In this document: piece by piece, positions 47,026 to 59,838 of the stretch
Layout: each line of letters begins with the position of its first letter
Numbering within the stretch: position 1 is the first letter of the stretch
Assembly: GCF_910589235.1 (NCBI RefSeq)
Contig: NC_060956.1
Span: 17,704,999-17,768,998, forward strand
Length of the DNA: 64,000 nucleotides
Direction of reading: 5' to 3'
Source: Vespa crabro
Lineage: Eukaryota > Arthropoda > Insecta > Hymenoptera > Vespidae
Notes under the pieces: model-generated
Database searches by the model: none
Told to the model about the DNA's origin: nothing
The model's input: the letters and a program-made list of their open reading frames with translations, nothing else
Program-made: the position numbers and the translations under genes

Positions 47026-47130
47026 CTTTCTTTCCTTTCCTTTTCTCTCTTTTTTCCTCACTACGGGCGACAACAAAAAATAAATGGCAATCGTATAATT
47101 TTATTCGTTAAGTATTTTCTCGTTTTCCAG
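41461..47130. other. Gene-poor region upstream of the receptor
   Basis: AT-rich DNA with microsatellites (GA-rich at 44400-44465, TA and TATG units at 44815-44870, AAG units near 45204-45221, CT at 46991-47021). The receptor promoter should lie just right of 41460. A more GC-rich, CpG-containing patch at about 44890-45170 may be regulatory. No open frame is convincing. Confidence 0.5.
46991..47022. repeat. (CT)n microsatellite
   Basis: A CT tract about 110 bases upstream of the candidate Cys-rich exon, continuing into T/C-rich sequence. Confidence 0.9.
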
Positions 47131-47401
47131 TGCACGACTCATTCTCGAAGATCATTTGCATAGCTACGTTACCGTTATTCAATGCGTTCAGGTTAGACAT
47201 TGTCAACCGGAATCGATTTTATCGTCTTGCATAAATCATACGAGTGAGCGTGTATCAAGTACCGTCTGTAAGATTTATGCGAATCATCGGCTCGAGTGTC
47301 AATTAACCAAGAGTCGTATAGTTGTTTATGATTTAACAATGAATCATTATTGTGGTATACCTATAAAAGATATTTGTTCGCATTTTAAACCGTTCAATTA
47401 A
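47131..47401 (+). CDS. Candidate terminal exon of a cysteine-rich secreted-type protein
   Basis: A strong acceptor (TTTTCTCGTTTTCCAG, ending at 47130) is followed by one free base and then 89 codons to TAA. The frame has no ATG near its left end, so this is a 3' exon, not a whole gene. It encodes seven cysteines in about 90 residues (CVQVRHCQPESILSSC, then TVCKIYANHRLEC, HYCGIP and DIC) and an N-glycosylation site NHT. The order C-x5-C-x8-C, then C-x-Y-x3-RL, recalls the second half of Spaetzle-type cystine-knot ligands, but the final CxC of that family is absent, so I do not assign it. No upstream exon was found in the preceding few kb. Confidence 0.45.
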
Positions 47402-48206
47402 TAGTATTTTAAATTTTGCATCGTATTCCTTTACCCCTTCTTTTCTACTTCATCCATCATCGCCAACACTAAGGAATATCGTCGCTTTGCACTATGTCTT
47501 TCAACGAGTTTGAATGGCCCTCAGCAGAAAAGTACGTCTGTAATGGGCGTCCTCTGTTCTCGTTAACGGTGCGATAGGCAAAGTATGGAAGAGCACTCGC
47601 AAGGACCACAACGAAGTACACAAGGAAACTTACCTATAACTTTCGGCGATGACTCGAAATCTTGTTAAATAATTTGTTCCCTTTTGTATACGGTTTTCTC
47701 TAGTGCATCGCTATCTCTCGTTTGTTTCCCAAAAGACAGAGAGTATTTACGATAAAGTCCTTTAAAATATGTCTCGCCCAACGGCCGAACGTTTCTTTGA
47801 TAATATTTCGAATTTTCGGTCTTTCTACTTTGATCTAATAACAATTTTTTATACATCGATTAAATATATGTTAATTTATCATTAAAACCGCAGATCTCAG
47901 GACAATTTATCCTATCTTTTTCTTTTCATCGATTTATCTTTTATGTTTTCTTGTAATTTCTTTTTCCTCTTTATTTTTCTTTTTTTTTTTATTCTTTTCT
48001 CTCTCTCTCTCTATTTTTTTTTTAAACAATATTCTTCGAGAAAAACGTTTGACAGAGCATGAAAAATAATGTAGATTGTGTAAATCGACATCGATTTGAA
48101 AATATATTCGTTCCTAGCGTTGATTTGAAGATGCTTTATTATAGTCGGCCGCAATTCAATTGATATCGTCGATAATTTCTGTTATCGTTAATCTCACGTA
48201 AGCTAA

Positions 48207-48208
48207 AA

Positions 48209-48239
<31 letters not shown>

Positions 48240-48241
48240 AT
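48207..48241. repeat. (AAAT)n tetranucleotide repeat
   Basis: About eight AAAT units followed by a short TA run. Confidence 0.95.
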
Positions 48242-48461
48242 ATATATATATAAAAATTGATATTTTTTTTGGAGTAATTTTATGGAAATTGTCGCCGTCG
48301 AAATGAGGCAATCTAATAGTTTCCGTATTATTCATTCGTACTAATTGATTGTCAGCTATATGGCTGACGATCGATTCCGTTTTGTCAAAGCGAAAACGAT
48401 GCTATTGACGTTATGTGGGGAGAAGGAGGACGAAAAAAAAAAAAACGGGACCAACAAAATT

Positions 48462-48499
48462 CCACGTTTCCGCATATAAATGCGGTTGCGCAAACGTGG
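48462..48499. other. Two-level perfect inverted repeat with embedded TATAAA
   Basis: The outer arms CCACGTTT (48462-48469) and AAACGTGG (48492-48499) are perfect inverse complements. Immediately inside, CCGCAT (48470-48475) and ATGCGG (48480-48485) form a second perfect pair around the loop ATAA, giving the string CATATAAATG with a TATAAA. The short TTGCGC between the right-hand arms is unpaired, so a folded form would have one bulge. The block lies in a CpG-rich island. Confidence 0.7.
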
Positions 48500-48747
48500 C
48501 GACATAGAACTAGCGAGACGTAACGAGAAACAATGGGCGGAGTATTCGATTCTCACGTCTCGATTTTCTACAGGACGATTTATGTCGCTATAGAGCGTGT
48601 TTGTCGTTAGCATCGTTCTCCTGTCTCTATCGACGGGACAGCAAGCCTGGAGGCTATTTGTGTTATAGCTTCACCGGTATATCCATTAGTAACTCAATAC
48701 TTAAATGTAGTCCTGTAGTTTGGACTACCGTGTTCACCGGGCGAGCG

Positions 48748-48748
<1 letters not shown>

Positions 48749-48812
<64 letters not shown>
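48749..48812. repeat. (GA)n microsatellite
   Basis: About 60 bases of pure GA dinucleotides. Open frames across it on either strand are artefacts. Confidence 0.95.
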
Positions 48813-48815
<3 letters not shown>

Positions 48816-49039
48816 GGAACTTGTTTACATACACTCTTACCTTGCTGCACGAACTACAAAATTCAGCATTACTAAAAGAATAGATCAATCAAATTTTTTA
48901 TCGCATTAATTAACCTCTCAGAGTATTTTCGATTCTGTATCTCGAACGAACAGATTTCACGGTTTATCGAAGAAAATCGATTCAATTCGTATTCTTTTTT
49001 TTAAGATACATTTTTTAACAATTGATGGTAGAAAATAAA

Positions 49040-49070
49040 TGAGAAAGAGAGAGAGAGATAGAGAGATAGA

Positions 49071-49120
<50 letters not shown>
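49040..49120. repeat. (GA)n / (GATA)n compound microsatellite
   Basis: GA dinucleotides are interspersed with GATA units (49057-49085), then pure GA to about 49118. Confidence 0.95.
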
Positions 49121-49121
<1 letters not shown>

Positions 49122-50203
49122 AAAGAGTAAGAAAAGATCCAAAAGAAGCTCTCTTTCTTTCAAGCTGTGTGTATATGTAATATACTGGGTTAAGTTAGTT
49201 GGGTATGTTTAAGCAGATAGTACATAAGAGAAAAGATAAATCGAGGAAATTATTTTCGGTATCACCTCATTCAACGTGTTCGCCAGTCGAGCAAGCAAAT
49301 TTGCTAAGTTCTATGTTTGAGAAATGATCTCCGTGGCTCCCTTTCCTATATTTCTCTTTCTCTTTCCCTCTCACTCTTTCGTTGGAAATTATCGCGAGAG
49401 AGTACCTACCTCGAAAAGCAATTTTCACGTACAAACGTCGTTGAAATCGCTTTTCATTCTTGGTGGACGATGAATTTACGAAATTCGTCTCCTTCCTAGC
49501 TGAGCGCCGTCCTTTTCCTCGTTTCCCCCTCCCCCCCGCCCTCTATCATCATCGAGTTATGACACATAACGGATATTTTCGCACGCGCGATCTCCGAAGA
49601 AAGTCGAGAAACGTTCGATAATCCGATCACGTCCACGAAAGGAGAAGAATTCCATCGGAACTCTTTCCTCTTCTTTCCTATCATAGCCGGTCGGCATGCT
49701 TTCGAGTTCGTAGCTAGACTCTCATGACGGCCATTAATTGCTTCATTCTTCTCGGTTGGCATGTTACAGGCCTTGAATTTCCTAGTGCACCAACTACGAA
49801 GATAGGAAATGTTCGTGTTTCCTCTCTCTTCTTTTTCTTTTTCTTTTATTTTTTTTTTTTTTTTTTTTCATTTTCTATATAACAATCGTGAAACACATCG
49901 AATCGTCGGAAAAGGTTTGTATCGATTCGTTGTTTGGATAGTTGATATCATTGATTGGCCGAGAAAAATAACGCACTTGGTATAAAAAGTGAACATATCC
50001 GATGAAAAGAAGTTCACTCCTTGTGTCAGAGAAATGAAAAATAGTGTTTGAAAAATGACATTGATTCGGAAGAAAAAATGAAAACAAATCTCTGAGAATA
50101 AATAGTCGATATATTTATCGTTCAATCTCTGTTTTGATTCAATACGAATCTTCGTACCTATTCTAATCAATTCGTAGGTCCCGATATTCGGCCTTGCTCG
50201 CGG

Positions 50204-50213
50204 TATATATAAA
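50204..50213 (+). promoter_or_regulatory. Candidate TATA box in a CpG-rich island
   Basis: TATATATAAA is flanked by G+C-rich, CpG-rich sequence (50170-50420) inside an AT-rich desert. The island continues for about 200 bases to the right. No coding exon is visible downstream on this strand, so if it is a promoter its product is probably non-coding or starts with an untranslated exon. Confidence 0.25.
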
Positions 50214-51190
50214 TCGCACTGAATCGTGCACGCGCTTGCTGTATTACAAACGTCGAGCCTTCGTACGCGCGCTATAATGATCGCGGCCGAGAGGAACTTG
50301 ACACGGAAATCACATCGAGCGCTTGTAAATTCGACCGCAATATATTCGCGGCCATGCGTTCCATCGGAGGTGCGCATTCGTACGAGAGTGCTGTCCAGTT
50401 CAGAGATTCGTTATTATTCTCTCTCATTACGATAGTCTCGCTGTACTATTGATATTTTATCAAGAATCATGTTTATTAATAAACGTTCGATGTAATAAAA
50501 GCGACATTGTTTCAATGTTACTTCTTTGAAAATTGAAATTAAAGACATCTCATCATGGTTTCATCATTGTACAAACAAACGTTTTGATCTTCATGGTACA
50601 CAATTTAACGTTTGATAGAGTAAATTATATTCCCGTTTGTAAATTAAAATGATATATATTCTGTATATCTACGTACATATATACAGAACTTTGAGTGTTA
50701 TTTACGAGTTAAATATATGTTTTCAGCTGTGCATTGCAAGTCTTTATTGTTTTTCTTTTGAAATTATTCTGAATGTTGTTTTTCACTTCCGTAGATGACA
50801 AATCACAGATTGAAAAGTGTTTCTTCAAACGTACACGAAGAAGCATAAATATGGTATAAACGATTCGTCATTTGCCGGAGTAAATATTAAGAGAGAAAGG
50901 GGATATTAAAGCGGTCGAGTCGAGATGAAGCGTAACTACCTCTCTAATTTTCGTTCCTTTTATCAATTCACACTTCTCGCGCGTAGTTGATGTACACTAG
51001 TGCTGAGGAGGTATCGTACCAGGAAATCCATGCATTACTTATTCACATTTAAACTGTGCAGAAAGCATTACATTTTCAAAACAAACCGCTCACACATCGT
51101 TTGCACCTCGTTTGCACTCAGCGAATCTGGTTTTATGAGAATTTCACTAATGGCGACGTAGTAATTAGAACTTATTTTGCGAAGTGTCAA

Positions 51191-51192
<2 letters not shown>

Positions 51193-51230
<38 letters not shown>
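51193..51230. repeat. (CT)n microsatellite
   Basis: Pure CT dinucleotides running into a short T run. Confidence 0.95.
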
Positions 51231-51238
<8 letters not shown>

Positions 51239-53189
51239 TACAAAAAGTTACGAATGAGAAGTCTATAGGAAGGAGCATTAAAACGAGTATTTTTTTTCAT
51301 TGATACTATTAGAAGCACACGTTATACAAAGTCGCATATGTATGTTAGTATGCCTTCGCGTTCTCGAGATGACGATCCTTAAAATTTATGACTCTTTTGC
51401 TCGAGATGTCTCCTTGTTAAAGTCATTAGCGACTCATATGAAATGAGAGAAAATTGGTTTGCAAAAATATGCCTGAGTTTTCGTCGGTGTGTACTTGTTA
51501 CATGCAAAGATAGCGGGGAAAAAAATATAACCGAGTCTGTCGCGTATGATGTCGGTTTCACGATGCTAGCACACGAGTTTTCTGAAATTGAAAAAGATCT
51601 TAACCTGACACCTTTTACAAATCCCTGTACTACATTCTCTAGTGATATACGGTTTCCTCGAAAATATGAACGAGCTGGGTAGTAATATGTCGGTGAAGTT
51701 TCTCCTATGTAAGAGATGATTTACTTTTGTAAAAATGCTACGCTTCAACGAGTTCGTGTTTATATTATATACCATGAGAAAAAGGTGTTCCCGACATTCG
51801 CCGAGGAAAGTAAGACGAGCGTTTGCTGGACATTTACGATAGATCGTTCTGTTTAAGCGGATTTAGAACTCTCCTTGTCTTTCTCTCTTTCTCAAATAGG
51901 TTTTTCACCGAATGCGCGCTTCTGTCGTCTCGCGAAAGAAAATGCTTTCGTTCGCTTATCCCTTCGTTGCTATTTGCAAGACGTCTACGTAGAAAATCGT
52001 ATTGTTTTTCCAGACCATTTTTCTCGGCCCCTTCGATAGCCCGGAAACTAAAGAGAGAAATTGTACGACGAGAGTTCGACGTCGATGTAAATGTACTTCA
52101 TAAATCGATTGAAACTTTGGGCCAACTGGGCAGATGGAAGGTTCACTTGAACGTTAACTTATTCCTGTTAACAAAGAACGTATCACCAAAATCCACCCCT
52201 TTATAGTCGTTACCCCGATGGAAAAAGAGAGAAGCGACGAGCGATAGCACGGAATGAAAATAAAAGAGGGATGACGCTCGAACGTCCGTGATTAATCTAT
52301 TCGTTTGTCAGTCTCGTTAATCCTTCACCATCCACTATTTTCTACTCTTGTTTATCATCCTGTGGCTGCTATTCCACTCTCGAAAAGGACACTCGGAAAA
52401 ATATTCTACGTATGTCGTGACAACATCGTTACTTTTTATCTTGAAAAATGTTCACCGATGAAACTAAAACTAAATACTTCGAATACGCGAATGAAAAATT
52501 TAATCAAGGATATAGATATACTTTTTTTTTTTCCAATGATTCATTGTTATTTCGATGAATTGATTATCAATATGATCTAAGATAACTATATCGATCCTGC
52601 GAATTGATTTTACGAAGAAAGATCGAGTCAAACGCCTGAAGAAGGGAGAACGAATTTCGGGAAAGAGAAGGGAGGGAGGGTAACATCCTCGTAAGTTCCT
52701 TCGGTCCAGTGAATATCGACGAAGACAGATTCGGTAAAGCCTAGGCTAACGGTAATCGATCGGGTCGAAACAGTGATTAGCGTGTAATCGAATAAGGCCG
52801 AGCGATCGTCGATTAGCGATAACCGATAGCCATCCCGCTTAGGTAACCGATAAATTGCTACACACTCTCCTGATTTCTGTCGCCCTTGGCTACAGGAAAT
52901 ATATCTACATACACACATCACATCACGCAAATGTATTCACGTATACCTATATAGATTTATGTACTACTCTTGTTGTACACGTCAATTCCGAAAATGCCAT
53001 TGTTTCTTTAGGATTCGCCTATCTGCCGTGCCATTCGATACAGATTGACTGTAGATTAATTATGATATGTTGAACCAATTGTCAGTATTGTATTCAAGAT
53101 ATATTAACGTTTTGTAAACGGAAATACAATGGTATTAATTCAATCATGAAATATTTCATTGTTTGTTTAATGACAACAAATGTATATAC

Positions 53190-53262
53190 ATATATATATA
53201 TATATATATACATATATTTATATAACAAATATATATACATATATGTATATATATATATATAT
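53190..53262. repeat. (TA)n with ACATAT units
   Basis: Several TA runs separated by ACA and TTTATA interruptions; largely self-complementary. Confidence 0.9.
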
Positions 53263-53886
53263 TTCATATTGTAGAGGTTTGTTAAAGAATTCGATAGAAA
53301 CGAGCACACCGCGCATGCTAAAAGTCGAAAGCACACGGCTCGATAAATGCACGAGAACAAACTCGGTACATTTAATTCGATGATTGAAAAAATAGTTAGA
53401 TACTTTTTTAACGAAATTATATTATTAAAATCGTATCACCGGGATTTAGATCCCTTTTTGTGCGGTGGAAAGTTGCAATATATAGAAACGTCTCTGGAAA
53501 TTTATTTAGTACGTCGAAAGCAAATAAAGCAGAAGTAAACGATAAAAGAAGAGAAAACGATGGGACCGTAAGAAAGAGTAGAGATCCACTCTTACGAGTT
53601 CTTACTTCATTCTGTCTTAACTGGAAGCACGTAAGAGAGGACTATGAGTCTTTCTTTGAACGTTTCAGTAAGGGGTGAACGGAGAAGAAGGAGACTAGCA
53701 AAGAGAAGTTCGTTTTCCTTTTCTACATTTCTTTTCTCTCAAGATGAGACTATAGATGAAAAGCTAATCGTCGACGACTTACCTTTCATGTTTTCTATTT
53801 GGTGATACGGAGCAACGCAATTATATTCGTTTCTTGAAGCAAATCATTAAAGAGGATCGTTACGATCGTTTACGTAACGTATATGC

Positions 53887-53964
53887 AAAGAAGAAGAAAA
53901 AGAAAAAGAAGAAGAAGAAGAAAAAGAAAAAGAAGAAGAAAAAGAAAAAGAAAAAGAAAAAGAC
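53887..53964. repeat. (AAG)n / (AAAAAG)n repeat
   Basis: A pure-purine tract of AAG and AAAAAG units encoding an artefactual Arg/Lys frame on the plus strand. Confidence 0.95.
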
Positions 53965-54378
53965 GAATGAAGAAGAGTCATGAAAGGAAATTAGTTTGGA
54001 CAAATATATTTGTTAATTCATTCAACGTGAGTAAGGCAATGGAAACGTTCAAATTGTTTTACAAACGTCTGAAGTTACTAACGAATACATCCGTCCTATA
54101 AGGAATTTCTTATTTCTCTTTTTCTCTCAATGGTTTTATCATCAAACACTTTGTGTTTCTACTTATTCGTATCGGGAATGTGGAAAGTCGCTAGACGATT
54201 TGAAATTCAACGATGCCAGACGTTGACCGCATGAGATACTATTCACTCTCCCCTATTTCTCTGGCAACAGTGCAGCTGTGACGTTACCCTCGAGTGGCCG
54301 AAGGAGTCTTGTTTTCGAGCTATTATTACTCAATACTAGTTTCTCTGTTAAAGAGAAAGAGACAGAGAGAGGCAGAGA

Positions 54379-54380
54379 GG

Positions 54381-54448
<68 letters not shown>
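54379..54448. repeat. (GA)n microsatellite
   Basis: About 66 bases of GA dinucleotides preceded by GACAGAGA and GGCAGAGA units. Confidence 0.95.
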
Positions 54449-54450
<2 letters not shown>

Positions 54451-56820
54451 AGACACGATCTTTGCTAGTCGAGTAACTTCCGAGTTTCGTGAGTCTCGGA
54501 GAAACATTTCTCACAATCGAGAACAATGCTACGGAACTTTGATAAACACCAGCTTCCGAATGAAACGAATCTCTGGATTTACTTCGTTCCAAGTCGATTT
54601 CGGTCGGCTATCGATGAGATATTTTACTGTCTAAACTTTATCGTATTACGTCAATGTGTGCAATGTCGAGGCCTTGAGACATTTTCTTGTAGATCGTCTT
54701 TCGTGATAACCAAGATAACATCGTATCTATCCCGTCTTTCCTCTACGACTTACTGAATAAATGAGATTACGGATAACGAAGAGGAGTAGAAAAGAGGTAA
54801 AGAGAAACTAGAGAAATTGCCTTACAAAAAAGACGAAGACCGTCGAAGTTAATGGAAAGAAGCAGAAACGACCTAGAGGATGTCACGAACATTAAGAATT
54901 CCTTGATATCTTTTACCATCTTTTCCATCTAAAATCCTATCGTAATAAACACATTTCCGTCTTTAAACGAGGTATTCGAAAGCGCTCACAAGGTTTTTAG
55001 ATTTATGTAAGTCGTATGGAATTTCTTGAAAATTTTTAATTAAGGGAAGGTAGTAGATTCGTACGGATCTCTTTGAACATTCACTTTTTAAGTCTGTTAA
55101 CTCGGAAAGATATTCGATTGGTGAACGTGAATGTATGAAATTTATTTTGATTAAAAATAAAACGTTTTGGATGGAGACAGAAAAATTTGGATAAATTATT
55201 GAATTGTAAAATGAAAAATTGCAATCGTTGTAATTTATTGAGCTAGTATTTATAAATAAATGGTTAATATTTATAATAAAATATTAGTATGTAATATAAG
55301 TGCCGCAATACTGACGAAACCCTGATAATTATTTATACCTACCAAAATATTTATATATACCGATTATTTATTTTAAAAAATTTCAACTTAATAACTATTA
55401 ATTAATAAATATGCTGGCTAAATAAATAAAAATGAATTGGGACATGTAATATTTTTCATAGGTATTTAAATGAAAAATAAATGATTTATTTATTCTTTTT
55501 TTTAGAACAAACGTGAAATCTCTGTAATTAAATTAATTTCCCATCACCGGTTAACAGGACCATATTGATCACCATGTTAAATAAGATGTCATTAATTAAT
55601 CAGCTGTCGTTGCTTTTTTTTTTTCGAAAATATCTTACTTTACAGTCCATAAATTTTTCCTTTCATATTCATTTAATTTAATAATTAGCTTTATTTTTGC
55701 ATATATTATATGGAGAAATTGTTATTTATTAAGTACTTTCATAATTGTTTTTTTTTTATTTTTTTTTTTTTTTTTTAGAAATAGTATAATTTTCTGGCGT
55801 ATATCTTTTAAATTGATTTTCTCTCGTAATTTATAGGCATTTCATAGTAAAACGTTTGAAAATTGAGTAATTAAATCGGACATAAATTTTAATTATCCGA
55901 TTCTTGTACGCGGTTGAACGTTCTATCGATCAAAGTTCTCGATGTTGAATGGAATACGTTATTATTTTTGTTCGTCTACTTGGATAATTAATGGATACAT
56001 TAATTATATAGAAAGCTTCGTATCAGCTGATTAATTTTCACGTTACTTGATATCGCATTCTATTAATTGTTGTCATGCTATCCGATCGTGAGCCCAAAGA
56101 AATGTTATAAAAACATTTTAATTTTCGTCGATGCAACTGCAACGAGGTAACAATATTGAATTTTCATAAAGATGTAACTTTAAATTAATATCGGAAAGTA
56201 AAATTTTACAATATATTTCAATAAATTATTTAATTGCAATCAATATATTGATATAATTTATAAATATTTCATATAAGAATAAAATATATGAGAGAGAAAC
56301 TGGTTGAATAATTTAGATAACTTCTTATGGGATTAATTAAATTTTCATGTCAGGTTAAATATTTCGGTTTTAGAGATTGAGCCATTTAATCGTTAGATCA
56401 TGCGCTCCTATCGTGTTATTTTCCAAAAATCATGTTATGTTTCGAGAAAGCGTGCGCGTGAAAGATCATTTGTATACGTCAGAAGTGTTAGATATTACGA
56501 TAATGCAGTACTCTCGTCTTACACATTGTTTGCCTCGCATCCGATATACGAGTGAACGAACAACTCGCGGAATGAATCAGCTTCTTGCGTTAATATAATT
56601 CGAAATTAATGTTGTGCTTCCGATGCATCGTTGAGTTCTACTTAGTAAATATGTGTATGCCCATTGTTTCCCCGGGTATAAGCAGAGTGAAAGTTTTCTA
56701 AGTTGGTTCTATTCGTACGTCTTAGGAATCATGATCAAACGTTAATAATTTACTACGCGATATGTTAAGAAGATAAGAGGTAGAGAAAGAGAGAGAGATA
56801 GAGAGAGAAAGGTAAGGAGG

Positions 56821-56861
<41 letters not shown>

Positions 56862-59793
56862 ATGAATAGGGCAGAAATGGAGGAGGAGGAAACGAGATAG
56901 GATGACACGATTTCTGTCGCCAGACTTGTAATTTTAGCGATCAATCTCAGTGGAATCCGCGGATCAGTGTTGTTCGAAATCATGGCCAATGCGTGTACCT
57001 AACGGTAAAGGGCTTTTCCACGATATCGGCTACAGGCACGAGTGATAACGACGGTCGTTAAATCGTTACGGTGACCGATGGTGTATCGATTACTAACATG
57101 GCCAGAGTGGTCAGATACTAAAATCCGTTGTAAAAATCATCGAGTTTTGCAGTGATCGTTGGTGGATTGCCGATTTACTTGGCCGATAGACTTTCGCTTC
57201 GATAATTCTTCATTTACTCGCTTCGACTAATAAACTTCGTATTTCACTACGGACCAACGGATTGCGTAGAAATTGTTTAAGCTACGATAACGAAGGGATA
57301 AAACTAAAATATGGATATTTGTATTGTATATATGGGAAAATGTGGTAATAGCTAGAGAATGATGACGAAAAGAATAAAACAAAAGAAAAAAAAACTCAAT
57401 GTTAGATTTATATACAAATGATGGAGGATGATCGTAACGTAAGAGAATAGATGCAACGACGATATAAATTAATGTTATATAATTAATTTTTATTTAATAA
57501 ATTTAAATTTAATATAACACCTAAATATAATTTTTATTTCTATATTTTCGACTATAATCGATTTTGTGACATATGTACATATTCTCACTTCATCATTTGC
57601 ATGAATGGTTGAAACAAGAATATATGTATATTACATAGAATTGATTTATTTTAATGGAATCCCAGAAATTTGTAACGCTTCGGATCACTTGAAGGCTAAA
57701 TCTGCCATTGGACATATTTCGTGCGTACATACAATAAGTTATCTGCTTCGAAATACTTGCTGCACATACAATATGTACATCGTTGATATCGAAAGCATTC
57801 TTTACGGCTTTAATGTGGTAAATCAAACAATATCTATAAAGAGAGAGAGAGAGAGAGAGAGAGGGAGAAGAATAAAAAATATGTACGTGCGACTTATCTA
57901 AAATATGTCTCGCGATTCATCGTTCACGATTTTATTTATGAAGTTATTTTTCCGTATAAATAAGACGATTGTCAAGAAGATTCGATGATGAGTTACGGAG
58001 ATTGAGGAGATACGAGAGAAAGAACGATCGATCGATCGGTCGATTAAATGGTTCTACTATCCCAACACGTGAAGCGCACAAAAAGTCACGATAAACGTGG
58101 CAAGAACAAATCTCCCTTAAGCCGCTTCCTGTCGTCGAACAGGATCCGTCCGTTGTACTTACGTTGGTTGATCAGTAATCCACCTCGTTCGCTCCCTTAC
58201 GCGCGATACATAGTAATAAGAATGTAGCACATGAAACGGCTCGACACGAAGGACAATTAACTTTATCTATGTTTCTCCTGTTCGTTTTGTTTTTTTGTTT
58301 GTTTCTTTTTTTTTCTTATCGAAGAGAACGAAAAGAACGAAACGCTTTATCTCGCTCCTCATCGTCTACGATAAATCGTCATTTAAGAAACAAGACAACA
58401 AAAGGCGACTGGCAATTTGTAAACGTCATCCTTGTGTAAAGATTATTATTACTAATGATTCAGATTCATATAAGTCACGTTTTCTTTGATCCTCAGATTT
58501 AACCCTGAGCGCTGACTTATGCCGTAATGTAATTGGAACGAAGTTAGGTTATTTTATATAATTATAAGTTAAACTCTTGATTTATATTTTTTTCTTGTTT
58601 TTCTTTTTTTTCTTTTTTTTCTTTTTTTCTTTTTTCCAAGCACGCTTGAAAAATCCTTCGCATTGTGACATCCTTTGGTTGCCTTGGACTTTAATATTTC
58701 GATCATTCGGTAAGCTCGAAGTTTTCATAACTTTTTACAGATATATGAGCGATATATAATATAGGTTGCGTGTTTCCTTGGGAACTCAGGGAATTAAGCA
58801 CGCGAACTAGTACACCGATGAAAATCTCTGAGTGGTATGCTTTCGAAGGAAGGTGAAAGCGCCGAATCTTTCTCGCTTTCCTTTACAGTAAGTTGAAAAC
58901 TGGCTGATATGACAGGGAATGAGAAAATGGTATATTCTGGTCGTAGGTCCAACGTGCAAGACATGCACTATACGAAAAGAGCTTTGGAAATGGTTATACG
59001 CCTCTAACGAGCATCAGAGAAGTGGAGTAGTTAAGAGCAGTTGTACGTATGCAAAGCCAAAGGTTTCTTTGACGATACTACGATTTCAATGTAAGTAAAT
59101 TAATATACACGTTTCCCATAGTAAAATATGTTAAATCAAAACTACTAGATGTAACAAATGACGTAAGAATTCTTATTAATAGAGAATACATGTGGTTTTA
59201 TTTATGGTACCGAATGAAATATATTATGATAATTCTAAATTCTAAAAAAAAAAGAAAAAAACAAAATACATATATTTATAAAAAAAAAAGAAAAAAAAAA
59301 AAAGAACGATTTAGAAAAAAGAAAAATGATTCTTTTATATTTACAAGGAGACAAAGAAAATACGAATTTAATTTAGAAAGGATAAGCCGCGTATTAATAA
59401 AAACGTTCGCCAAGGGGCAAAAGGATCGCTACGGTTTTTCAGCTTGTCCCTGGAGCAAGAGAAGAATCTTTGCGGCGTTTCTTCGGGTCATAACGAATAG
59501 GGAGTGTAATCTTGTAAACGTGGATCGTACGTCAACGTGATCGTTTTGCATTTCGGCGTAGCTAGAAACGTCGCACGGATGAAGGAGCGGACGTCGAGTT
59601 GGATAAAATCAGAAGCTAGAGTATGTTGCTCTTGGGAAATAAAGGACGAAGGAGAGAGCACACGCAGGGAGATCGGGGGAGCAAGTTGCTCTGACTCCGT
59701 TTCTGTGGTCCACCCCTTGTGACTCCTTCTTCTTGCGCTCGCGTGCACGTACGCATGAAAAGGTATAAGGAAGAAAGGAAGAGAGAGATAGAG

Positions 59794-59838
<45 letters not shown>

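Noticed and set aside
49868..50377. 169-codon minus-strand frame
   Set aside because: The longest frame in the desert, but half of it is Phe/Ile/Tyr-rich T-run translation and it crosses the TATA-containing island with no homology.
51823..52206. 127-codon plus-strand frame
   Set aside because: It starts without an ATG, is Arg/Ser/Leu-rich in the way GC-poor CpG-rich random sequence is, and has no domain or splice context.
54278..54634. 118-codon plus-strand frame with Arg/Glu repeats, and its Ser/Leu mirror on the minus strand
   Set aside because: Both run through a (GA)n tract; dinucleotide repeats are open in several frames and carry no coding evidence.
58026..58045. GATC-rich short tandem array
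   Set aside because: Only about four units; too short to be more than chance in this composition.
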